Of a stretch of 6,012 nucleotides of DNA, positions 1-4,952 are shown piece by piece. Source of the DNA: Alphaproteobacteria bacterium (GTDB taxonomy: Bacteria; Pseudomonadota; Alphaproteobacteria; Rs-D84); contig JAEDOP010000051.1 of NCBI GenBank assembly GCA_016301865.1, positions 1 through 6,012 on the forward strand. Direction: 5' to 3'. Numbering within the stretch: position 1 is the first letter of the stretch; each line of letters begins with the position of its first letter. A model generated the notes under the pieces. That model searched no databases. It had not been told where the DNA came from and was given only the letters and a program-made list of their open reading frames with translations. Position numbers and translations under genes: made by a program.

Positions 1-75
1 CCCGTAAGGTTCAAACTTTGTTAACACTCGTTTTCACCAACTAACGGCTCGAACCCTCTGGTCGGGTTCAAATCC
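1..75. repeat. 75-bp direct repeat, copy 1 (unknown family)
   Basis: This stretch matches 186-260 at 74 of 75 positions; the one difference is C at 56 against A at 241. The match stops at 75/260. Its left limit is unknown because the copy starts at the first base of the window. It contains two GGTTCAAA boxes (8-15 and 65-72) and a GGCTCGAACC box (46-55), which resemble tRNA T-loop sequence, and a 6-bp inverted repeat GAACCC/GGGTTC (51-56 with 64-69). I could not fold it into a tRNA: no acceptor or anticodon arm fits. It has no credible reading frame and I do not recognise a family. Confidence 0.85.
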
Positions 76-96
76 TGGGATGTGCAACACAAATTA

Positions 97-120
97 AAAA
101 CCGACCAAAAGGTCGGTTTT
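97..120. terminator. Perfect hairpin with A/T tails, bidirectional terminator candidate
   Basis: A 10-bp perfect stem AAAACCGACC (97-106) pairs with GGTCGGTTTT (111-120) around an AAAA loop. Read on the minus strand the stem is followed by a T-rich run (TTTTTAATTT), and on the plus strand by TTTT. This is the usual form of a rho-independent terminator working in both directions. On the minus strand it sits just after the tRNA 3'-end fragment at 128-146, as the hairpin at 277-317 sits after the real tRNA. Confidence 0.7.
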
Positions 121-127
121 GAATTCG

Positions 128-146
128 TGGCGCATCCAGAAGGATT
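128..146 (-). repeat. 19-bp fragment of the tRNA-Arg 3' end
   Basis: These 19 bases are identical to 320-338, the 3' end of the tRNA-Arg(ACG) gene. They cover the end of the T arm, the 3' acceptor strand, the discriminator G and the encoded CCA. Identity stops exactly at 146/338, and nothing upstream on the minus strand resembles the rest of a tRNA, so this is a fragment and not a second gene. A detached tRNA 3' end downstream of an intact tRNA is what a tRNA-targeting integrase leaves as its distal att site. A simple local duplication would look the same, and no integrase is visible. Confidence 0.8.
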
Positions 147-154
147 GTTTAATT

Positions 155-182
155 CCCACCACTTGCGTGGTGGGCCCTTTTT
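155..182 (+). terminator. GC-rich hairpin followed by a T run, plus-strand terminator candidate
   Basis: CCCACCAC (155-162) pairs perfectly with GTGGTGGG (167-174) around a TTGC loop, and CCCTTTTT follows on the plus strand. This is a strong intrinsic-terminator shape for plus-strand transcription. No plus-strand gene is visible upstream in the window, so it either ends a transcript that enters from the left or covers repeat copy 1, or it is part of the repeat module. On the minus strand only AATTAAAC follows, so termination there is less likely. Confidence 0.6.
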
Positions 183-185
183 CGC

Positions 186-260
186 CCCGTAAGGTTCAAA
201 CTTTGTTAACACTCGTTTTCACCAACTAACGGCTCGAACCATCTGGTCGGGTTCAAATCC
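186..260. repeat. 75-bp direct repeat, copy 2 (unknown family)
   Basis: This is the second copy of the element at 1-75, with one mismatch (A at 241). The mismatch weakens the internal GAACCC/GGGTTC inverted repeat. The copy is bounded on the left by the T run of the 155-174 hairpin and on the right by unrelated sequence leading into the 277-317 hairpin. The start-to-start distance between copies is 185 bp. No open frame or RNA family is recognised. Confidence 0.85.
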
Positions 261-276
261 ACGTGTTTACACACGG

Positions 277-317
277 TTTAATAAAAAACGCCGCACAAGG
301 CGACGTTCTTTATTAAA
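277..317 (-). terminator. Terminator hairpin downstream of tRNA-Arg
   Basis: Two arms of 18 bases pair with one mismatch and one G-U: the outer arms are 277-285 with 309-317, and the GC core is 287-294 with 300-307 around a 5-base loop. Read on the minus strand the core is followed by six T residues (288 down to 283). The outer end lies only two bases from the CCA end of the tRNA. It most likely terminates the tRNA-Arg transcript and defines where 3' processing begins. Confidence 0.8.
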
Positions 318-319
318 TC

Positions 320-396
320 TGGCGCATCCAGAAGGATTCGAACCCTCAGTCTTCTGATCCGTAGTCAGATGCTTTATCCAGTTAAGCTATGGATGC
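320..396 (-). tRNA. tRNA-Arg (anticodon ACG), CCA encoded
   Basis: The minus strand folds into a complete tRNA. The acceptor GCATCCA pairs with TGGATGC (7 bp), the D stem is GCTT/AAGC, and the anticodon stem TCTGA/TCAGA encloses the loop CTACGGA with anticodon ACG. The variable loop has 5 bases, and the T arm GAGGG-TTCGAAT-CCTTC has one G-U pair. Discriminator G and CCA follow and are gene-encoded. Anticodon ACG decodes CGN arginine codons only after A34 is deaminated to inosine by TadA, whose gene is at 4487-4942. The gene lies 51 bp beyond the tdk stop and is followed at once by a terminator hairpin. The last 19 bases recur at 128-146. Confidence 0.96.
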
Positions 397-407
397 AACG
401 GATTGTT

Positions 408-435
408 ATTTTATACCTTTTTATTTCAATTGCAA
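408..435 (-). promoter_or_regulatory. Probable promoter of tRNA-Arg
   Basis: On the minus strand, TTGCAA (435-430) is followed after 16 bases by TAAAAT (413-408), which puts a start a few bases before the tRNA 5' end at 396. An overlapping alternative -10 is TATAAA (415-410). No terminator is visible between the tdk stop at 448 and this site, so the tRNA could also be reached by read-through from the tdk operon. Confidence 0.5.
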
Positions 436-447
436 GAAAAATAATTG

Positions 448-1029
448 CTATTTTGTTTTTTGGTTCGTGCCGTGGTACAGGGCGTTATAGTGCGCGCGAC
501 AGACGGATTTATAATTACTGTCGCCCAGGGCAAATTGATCGCCGGCACGTATCACATGACCTGACCCGTCAAAGCGCAGGTGGTGTGTTGCCAATTTCAT
601 GCAGCCATTTATTTGACATGTTGAATCCATGCGGTGTAGTTTTGCGCCAACCTCGATTAAACGGCGGGCGGCAGGGAATATTTTTTCGTTGCTGTCCACC
701 ATCAGGCCATAACACATAACAATTTTATTTTGCTGGTCGGCAATGTGTACCAATTTATCAATGTCAGATTCTGAAAAAAATTGAACTTCGTCAACCAATA
801 TCACGTTTGTTGCCGGGGCAGGTGAGTATGTCGCCAGTGATGGCATGGCGTTCGCATCGCATTCCAGGCCGATACGGGATACTATTTTCTGGGTGCCAAA
901 GCGGCTGTCGAATGATGGTTTGATAACTTCGACGGTGGTGCCGTTGCGACGAAAATTATATGCGTTGATAATCAGGGCGGCGGATTTAGAACAGCTCATT
1001 ACGCCATAGTGAAAATGCAGGTTTGCCAT
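448..1029 (-). CDS. tdk: Thymidine kinase, type II (Tdk)
   Basis: 193 aa. Cytosolic enzyme that phosphorylates thymidine to dTMP with ATP, the entry step of thymidine salvage. The order of motifs fits type II TK: an N-terminal P-loop (residues 9-16, GVMSCSKS), DSRFG and SRIGL (41-54), the catalytic glutamate in VDEVQF (E81), CYGL (106-109), zinc-site cysteines C138 and C143, and the lasso segment with GDSNYKSVCRAH (C177, H180). Length is normal for the family. The P-loop has Ser14 where glycine is usual, and the first cysteine pair is spaced CX4C. The start is fixed by an AAAGGAAAGG Shine-Dalgarno ending 8 bases before the ATG. It lies 19 bp after htpX and is the last protein gene of the minus-strand operon. 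Confidence 0.93.
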   Translation of the reverse strand: MANLHFHYGVMSCSKSAALIINAYNFRRNGTTVEVIKPSFDSRFGTQKIVSRIGLECDANAMPSLATYSPAPATNVILVDEVQFFSESDIDKLVHIADQQNKIVMCYGLMVDSNEKIFPAARRLIEVGAKLHRMDSTCQINGCMKLATHHLRFDGSGHVIRAGDQFALGDSNYKSVCRAHYNALYHGTNQKTK

Positions 1030-1048
1030 TTTTGATACCTTTCCTTTG

Positions 1049-1990
1049 TTATTTGATATTCATTGATTCCAGACGCGCAATACGCGTGGCTACGGGTGGG
1101 TGCGTTGCCATTAAATCGCCAACCAATTCACGTGGGGCGGCGGGGTTGGCAATGCAGACCGATGACATGGATTTTATTTTATCCATCGATTCGATGCGCG
1201 AATCGGTTGTTATTTTCCGCAGTGCGGATGCCAACGCGTGTGGGTTGCGTGTTATATGCGCCCCAGTTGCATCGGCGGCATATTCACGGTTGCGTGATAC
1301 CGCCATGCGTAACAGTGGTGTGATTATCAGATTAAACACAGAAAATGCCAGCCATACCATCAGCAATATCGCAGTTCCATTGCCGCGATCGTTGTCGTCG
1401 GATGTGTGATTGCCATACATTGCCGTGCGTAATATCATATCGGCGGCAAAGACTGTGACACCGACGCCTGTAATCATCAGCATGTCCAGGCGAATATCAC
1501 GATTGCCAATATGCGCCATTTCGTGTGCAATTACCCCGTCCAGTTCCAGTTTGTCCAGCCGTCTGATTATCCCGCGGGTCAGGGCGACAGATGCATCACG
1601 CGGGGTACGTCCCGTTGCAAATGCGTTCATCGAATCGTCATCGATAATATAAACCCGTGGTGTTGGCAGGCCCGCCGCCATTGCAACATTTTCAACCGCA
1701 CGATAAATTTCACGGTGCTCACGATTATCAGGCTTAATTTCGTGGGCGTTTGCCGCGTTTAACATCATAGAATCGCCAAATGCCCATGAAATTAACATCC
1801 ATATGCAGCATGCGATAATTGTTGGTATGGCAACCGAAATGGTTGTGTCAATTGCGGTCTGGATTGGGGCAACAATCCATGTGAATAAAAATATTAATGC
1901 GATAAATATCAGTGGAAACAGCGCAACCAGTGCCCAGGTCTTGATATTATTTGCGCGAATGTGGTCATAGACTGTGTGAATTTTTGCCAT
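1049..1990 (-). CDS. htpX: HtpX-type membrane zinc metalloprotease (family M48)
   Basis: 313 aa. Inner-membrane protease, active site on the cytosolic side, that in well-studied bacteria degrades misfolded membrane proteins alongside FtsH. It shows two N-terminal membrane segments (about 18-40 and 52-71), the HEMAH zinc motif (H156, E157, H160), two further hydrophobic segments (about 170-190 and 207-229), the downstream zinc glutamate in REYAAD (E236), and the C-terminal THPPVATRIARL signature (297-308). The length is that of the family. AGGAAAG lies just before the ATG. In many bacteria this form follows lemA; here it follows an Smr-domain gene by 39 bp. That gap holds a 5-bp inverted repeat (2001-2005 with 2017-2021) of unclear meaning. 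Heat control is known for E. coli htpX; nothing here shows it. Confidence 0.93.
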   Translation of the reverse strand: MAKIHTVYDHIRANNIKTWALVALFPLIFIALIFLFTWIVAPIQTAIDTTISVAIPTIIACCIWMLISWAFGDSMMLNAANAHEIKPDNREHREIYRAVENVAMAAGLPTPRVYIIDDDSMNAFATGRTPRDASVALTRGIIRRLDKLELDGVIAHEMAHIGNRDIRLDMLMITGVGVTVFAADMILRTAMYGNHTSDDNDRGNGTAILLMVWLAFSVFNLIITPLLRMAVSRNREYAADATGAHITRNPHALASALRKITTDSRIESMDKIKSMSSVCIANPAAPRELVGDLMATHPPVATRIARLESMNIK

Positions 1991-2029
1991 GTCTTCTTTC
2001 CTATCTATATGGTATTGATAGCAAAAAAT

Positions 2030-2404
2030 TTATGGCGCGTCATGCTGTTTTTTGAACTTTACGAAAAAACTGCCATTATTAATGGGGGTGAATGAAATAA
2101 TGTATGGGGACAGAATGCTGTCGCGTGCCCATTGTTGGAATTTGATTTTTAAAATGCCACTGGCCCCGGTGATGATGTTGGCACTGCGTGTGCCAGATGT
2201 CGCCAGGTCCATTATTGCGGTCCAGGCCTGTTCTTCGGTTAATTGGTGCAGGTCCAGCGTTGCGTGTTCGGGAATGTGTTTTGTGTGTGGAATACGACGC
2301 GATATATGTAATTCGGCACGTACCGCGCGACGGGTTGCGACGTCGTCGGGGATGTGTTCTGTGCCAATCATTTGTTCAATATCGATGTCGGTTAACTGTC
2401 TCAT
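2030..2404 (-). CDS. Smr-domain protein (putative nucleic-acid nuclease)
   Basis: 124 aa. The C-terminal part (about residues 48-118) reads as an Smr domain: the LDLH motif at 50-53, the helix TEEQAWTAIMDL, a glycine loop ITGASG (78-83), a W-containing helix and a final strand SFFVKFKK. Smr domains in MutS2 and in stand-alone proteins act on branched DNA or on RNA of stalled ribosomes; which applies here cannot be told. The motif is LDLHQ where LDLHG is common, and the glycine loop has alanine and serine where lysine and glycine often occur. The start codon overlaps the prmC stop in an ATGA, and GGAG lies 6 bases upstream inside prmC, so the two genes are almost certainly translationally coupled. 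Confidence 0.75.
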   Translation of the reverse strand: MRQLTDIDIEQMIGTEHIPDDVATRRAVRAELHISRRIPHTKHIPEHATLDLHQLTEEQAWTAIMDLATSGTRSANIITGASGILKIKFQQWARDSILSPYIISFTPINNGSFFVKFKKQHDAP

Positions 2405-3180
2405 ACTTGTCTCCGTTCAAATACTAATACACGCTCAATTCCCCCTAAATCGTTTTCGTGTCGAATAAAAGTCCATCCGTTTTTTAAAAATATACTTTTG
2501 ACAGGGGGGGCTTGATGTTGGCCAATTTCTAGGTACAATTTGCCGTGCGGATTTAACCAATGCGTGGCATTCTTTGCAATTGATTCATATGCTGCGAGGC
2601 CATTGTTGTTGGCGTATAATGCCATGTCTGGGTCGTGTGTCGCTGCGTCGTTGACACGTGCGTCACCACGTGCAATGTATGGTGGGTTTGATACGATAAT
2701 GTCAAATGTTTCACCGAAATCATATGGGTGGTCAAACGTCGTGCGTATTGTTTTGATTTTGTCCCGCAGTTCTAAATTATAAATATTTTTTCGTGCAACA
2801 CGCAATGCGCGACGTGATTTGTCAATGGCGACGCCATGTGCACCCGGAATATTTTTGCACAGTGCGCATATTATACAGCCTGTTCCTGTGCCCAGATCCA
2901 AAATGTTTGGCAATGTGTCGGCGGTGCAGTCCGATATAACCGCAGATACCAATGTTTCTGTGTCAGGGCGTGGGTCAAGGGTATGTTTGTTTGTATAGAA
3001 TTTTAATCCGTAGAACCATTTCTGGTGTATTATTTTTGCCACAGGGACGCCACGGCGCAATTGGTGCGCCATTATGCGGATACCAATCCCAGATATTTTT
3101 TTAGTGTTTTCCGTAATAATCCGCGCCGCGCGTGTGCCACCGGCGCGTTGCAAGATTGTGAATGCTTGATTTCTGTTCAT
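2401..3180 (-). CDS. prmC: Peptide chain release factor N5-glutamine methyltransferase (PrmC/HemK)
   Basis: 259 aa. Methylates the glutamine of the GGQ motif in release factors RF1 and RF2 with S-adenosylmethionine, improving termination. Visible in order: a helical N-terminal domain (about 1-60), DPRPDTETL (69-77), the AdoMet-binding loop LDLGTGTGC (94-102), the acidic end of the next strand (D120), and the catalytic NPPY (165-168) followed by the family-typical IA and acidic loop. The frame stays open 47 codons further upstream, but that part lies antisense to the divergent M23 peptidase gene. The ATG at 3180 matches the family N-terminus and sits 6 bases after a -10 box, with no Shine-Dalgarno, so a leaderless mRNA is predicted. 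It heads the prmC-smr-htpX-tdk operon. Usual partners such as prfA are not in the window. Confidence 0.93.
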   Translation of the reverse strand: MNRNQAFTILQRAGGTRAARIITENTKKISGIGIRIMAHQLRRGVPVAKIIHQKWFYGLKFYTNKHTLDPRPDTETLVSAVISDCTADTLPNILDLGTGTGCIICALCKNIPGAHGVAIDKSRRALRVARKNIYNLELRDKIKTIRTTFDHPYDFGETFDIIVSNPPYIARGDARVNDAATHDPDMALYANNNGLAAYESIAKNATHWLNPHGKLYLEIGQHQAPPVKSIFLKNGWTFIRHENDLGGIERVLVFERRQV

Positions 3181-3194
3181 AAAGCCATTATAAT
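3166..3194 (+). promoter_or_regulatory. Promoter of the M23 peptidase gene, predicted leaderless
   Basis: TTGATT (3166-3171), a 17-bp spacer and a perfect TATAAT (3189-3194). Seven bases separate the -10 from the A of the ATG at 3202, so the first base of the message should be the first base of the start codon or adjacent to it. The -35 lies inside the start of prmC. No Shine-Dalgarno precedes the ATG. Confidence 0.75.
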
Positions 3195-3214
3195 CGGTGT
3201 CATGAAAAAAGCAA
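3187..3214 (-). promoter_or_regulatory. Promoter of prmC, overlapping the mepM promoter
   Basis: The eight bases 3187-3194 (ATTATAAT) are a perfect palindrome, so the minus strand also reads TATAAT (3192-3187), ending 6 bases before the prmC ATG. A partial -35, TTGCTT (3214-3209), lies 16 bases upstream, inside the first codons of the peptidase gene. The -10 is convincing and the -35 is weak. Confidence 0.6.
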
Positions 3215-4461
3215 AAGATATTCTGAACACAACCAATTTGACCCGACTGGTTATGGTGTTGGCCATTCTGTTGAGTTTGGTTGCAATTTTTTTGGTTGCA
3301 ACAAAACGTACCCCGGCACAAATGCGCAGTGCGCGTTTGAATGAATGTAAATCTGTGGTTATGGTGGCATCGGGTGATACACTGTCTAAGTTATTGTTAG
3401 AACAGGGTTTAAGCCATAATGATGTTAATGCGGTGGCCAAGGCGCTGAAATCAGACGCAGATATTACGACATTGCGCGCAGACAGGGACAGATTGGAATT
3501 TGTGCGTGAAAACACAGATGCCCCGGTGTCAAAAATTGTTGTTGTCCCGTCGCCGTGGAAACAGGTTGAACTGACGTGTAATGATGCGGGCGCATGGGAT
3601 TGCAAGACTGTTGATATCGAACGGGATACGCGCGCGGTATATCGCGCGGGTGAAATCCTGGATGGGGACAGTTTCTATCTGGCGGGACAACGCGCAGGAA
3701 TTCCAGCCGGTATTTTGGCAGATGTTTATGATTTGTTGGCGTTTGAAATGGACTTTGAACGTGATGTGCGCGCCGGTCAGAAATTTACAGTTCTGTACGA
3801 AGAAAATTTTTCCGAAGGGAAAAAAGTTGATAATGGGCGTGTGTTGGCCGTTTCGTTCGAGGCCCTGCGTGGTAACGTGCAAATGTATCGATTCAGAAAA
3901 TCTGATGGCACGACCGGATATTATGATGCCGAAGGTAATGGGGCGATTAAATCGCTGAAACGTACACCAATTAATAATGCCAAGGTTACCAGCAGTTTTT
4001 CAAAAAAGCGCAAGCATCCAGTTCTGGGATTTACACGCGCGCACAAGGGGGTGGATTTCCGCGCATCAACCGGTACACCAATCCCGGCCGCCGGTGCGGG
4101 ACGTGTTGTGGCGCGATCGTATAATCGTGGGCATGGGAACTATGTTAAAATTCGTCACAATGGTTCGTATGAAACGCTGTATGCGCATATGTCTAAATTT
4201 GCCAAGGGCGTAAATATCGGCACGAATGTACGCCAGGGCCAGACAATCGGATATGTTGGTTCAACAGGTGTTTCAACCGGGCCACATTTACACTATGAAA
4301 TTATTAAAAATGGTGTGCATGTGAATCCTATGACGGTGAAATTGCCCGCCATCAGCAACCTGGGGCAGGCGGATAAAAAGAAATTTATCGAATATCGCAA
4401 GGTTCTGGAAGATGGTATCAAGCAATTAGAGAAAAATCCGTCGCTGTATATTCAGTTATAA
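3202..4461 (+). CDS. mepM: M23-family peptidoglycan DD-endopeptidase, MepM-like
   Basis: 419 aa. Membrane-anchored periplasmic zinc endopeptidase expected to cut peptide cross-links so the wall can grow. Layout: short basic N-terminus, one membrane segment (about 16-33), a LysM-like segment with SGDTLSKLLLEQGLS (about 54-68), a middle domain typical of MepM/Csd3 proteins (about 145-260, with DFERDVRAGQ and later GYYDAEG), and the C-terminal M23 catalytic domain. Its key residues are H281 and D285 (HKGVD), H329 (YAHMS), and H362 and H364 (HLHYE). All are intact, so it should be an active enzyme and not a LytM-type activator. The frame is open for 59 codons upstream, but that lies antisense to prmC; the ATG at 3202 gives a proper membrane anchor and sits at the expected transcription start. 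The assignment to MepM and not another M23 paralogue is by architecture. Confidence 0.9.
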   Translation: MKKAKDILNTTNLTRLVMVLAILLSLVAIFLVATKRTPAQMRSARLNECKSVVMVASGDTLSKLLLEQGLSHNDVNAVAKALKSDADITTLRADRDRLEFVRENTDAPVSKIVVVPSPWKQVELTCNDAGAWDCKTVDIERDTRAVYRAGEILDGDSFYLAGQRAGIPAGILADVYDLLAFEMDFERDVRAGQKFTVLYEENFSEGKKVDNGRVLAVSFEALRGNVQMYRFRKSDGTTGYYDAEGNGAIKSLKRTPINNAKVTSSFSKKRKHPVLGFTRAHKGVDFRASTGTPIPAAGAGRVVARSYNRGHGNYVKIRHNGSYETLYAHMSKFAKGVNIGTNVRQGQTIGYVGSTGVSTGPHLHYEIIKNGVHVNPMTVKLPAISNLGQADKKKFIEYRKVLEDGIKQLEKNPSLYIQL

Positions 4462-4465
4462 GAAT

Positions 4466-4496
4466 AAAACCGCCGATGTGGCGGTTTTACTTTTTT
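4466..4496. terminator. Bidirectional terminator between convergent mepM and tadA
   Basis: A 9-bp perfect stem AAAACCGCC (4466-4474) pairs with GGCGGTTTT (4480-4488) around the loop GATGT. On the plus strand TTTTACTTTTTT follows, and on the minus strand the stem ends in TTTTATTC. It begins 4 bases after the mepM stop. Its right arm contains the first two bases of the tadA stop codon (4487-4489), so the last tadA codons supply the T run for the opposing terminator. Confidence 0.88.
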
Positions 4497-4942
4497 GACT
4501 GCTCGCGTCGAATACGGAAAAAATCACGCAACATTTTGGCGGATTCGTTGGCGTATTCTGGTATTTGATGAATGTTCGGTTTCCACAGGTGTTTGTCTGT
4601 GTCAAAAATTCGGGCATTGGATGTAATGCCACCGCCTTTTTCGTCGGTGGCGGCAAAATAAATGTTTTTAATGCGGGCAAATGATATGGCGGTTGCACAC
4701 ATCGCGCATGGTTCAAGGGATACATAAATATCACAATCGTCCAAGAATTTTGTCCCCAATTTTTTACAGGCGCGGTTTATTGCAACAATTTCGGCGTGCA
4801 GGGTTGGATTTTGTTTTTGTTGCACACGGTTTTCGCCACGGGCAATAATTTTGCCGTCGCGGACAATTACCGCCCCAATTGGGACGTCGTCGTGTTGCAT
4901 GGCGCGATGTGCGCAAAGAATGGCTTGATTCATAAATTTCAT
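4487..4942 (-). CDS. tadA: tRNA adenosine(34) deaminase (TadA)
   Basis: 151 aa. Deaminates A34 of tRNA-Arg(ACG) to inosine so one tRNA reads CGU, CGC and CGA codons; usually essential in bacteria. The zinc-dependent deaminase signature is complete: HAE (H49 zinc ligand, E51 proton shuttle) and PCAMC (C79 and C82 zinc ligands), with DVPIGAVIV (19-27) ahead of it. Length is normal. Two in-frame ATGs compete, at 4942 and 4933 (residue 4); neither has a Shine-Dalgarno. The first lies 7 bases after a possible -10 and is chosen, while the second still begins ahead of the conserved helix. It is divergent from rsmD with a 17-bp gap and converges on mepM. Its substrate tRNA gene is at 320-396. Other deaminases such as guanine deaminase are less likely given the TadA-like helix and context. 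Confidence 0.93.
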   Translation of the reverse strand: MKFMNQAILCAHRAMQHDDVPIGAVIVRDGKIIARGENRVQQKQNPTLHAEIVAINRACKKLGTKFLDDCDIYVSLEPCAMCATAISFARIKNIYFAATDEKGGGITSNARIFDTDKHLWKPNIHQIPEYANESAKMLRDFFRIRREQSKK

Positions 4943-4952
4943 GATTTATACT
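4925..4952 (+). promoter_or_regulatory. Promoter of rsmD, predicted leaderless
   Basis: TTGATT (4925-4930), a 16-bp spacer and TATACT (4947-4952), followed by exactly 7 bases and the ATG at 4960. This is the same arrangement as upstream of mepM, with the same -35 hexamer. The -35 lies inside the start of tadA and no Shine-Dalgarno is present. Confidence 0.7.

Noticed and set aside
46..96. tRNA gene or pseudo-tRNA on the plus strand inside repeat copy 1
   Set aside because: A T-arm-like fold with two wobble pairs is possible in copy 1 only; no acceptor, D or anticodon arm can be built, and copy 2 breaks the stem.
21..212. 63-codon minus-strand open frame across the repeat, hairpins and tRNA fragment
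   Set aside because: It spans two terminator-like hairpins, the tRNA 3' fragment and repeat copy 1, has no Shine-Dalgarno, and its product looks like the chance translation often seen over tRNA flanks.
1..260. CRISPR-like array from the two 75-bp repeats
   Set aside because: Repeats are too long, only two copies are seen, the spacing is not spacer-like, the spacer contains structured hairpins, and no cas gene is present.
369..719. 116-codon plus-strand open frame
   Set aside because: It starts inside the tRNA-Arg gene and then runs antisense to tdk, whose motifs are clear; it has no family features.
2001..2021. CTATC/GATAG inverted repeat upstream of htpX as an operator
   Set aside because: Only 5 bp per arm with an 11-bp gap and no promoter beside it; expected by chance at this length.
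3025..3201. Upstream extension of the M23 peptidase frame by 59 codons
   Set aside because: The extension is antisense to prmC coding, would bury the membrane anchor far from the N-terminus, and the ATG at 3202 sits exactly at the predicted transcription start.
3181..3321. Upstream extension of the prmC frame by 47 codons
   Set aside because: It lies antisense to the start of the M23 peptidase gene, has low-complexity Gln/Asn/Cys content unlike the PrmC N-terminus, and the ATG at 3180 fits the family length.
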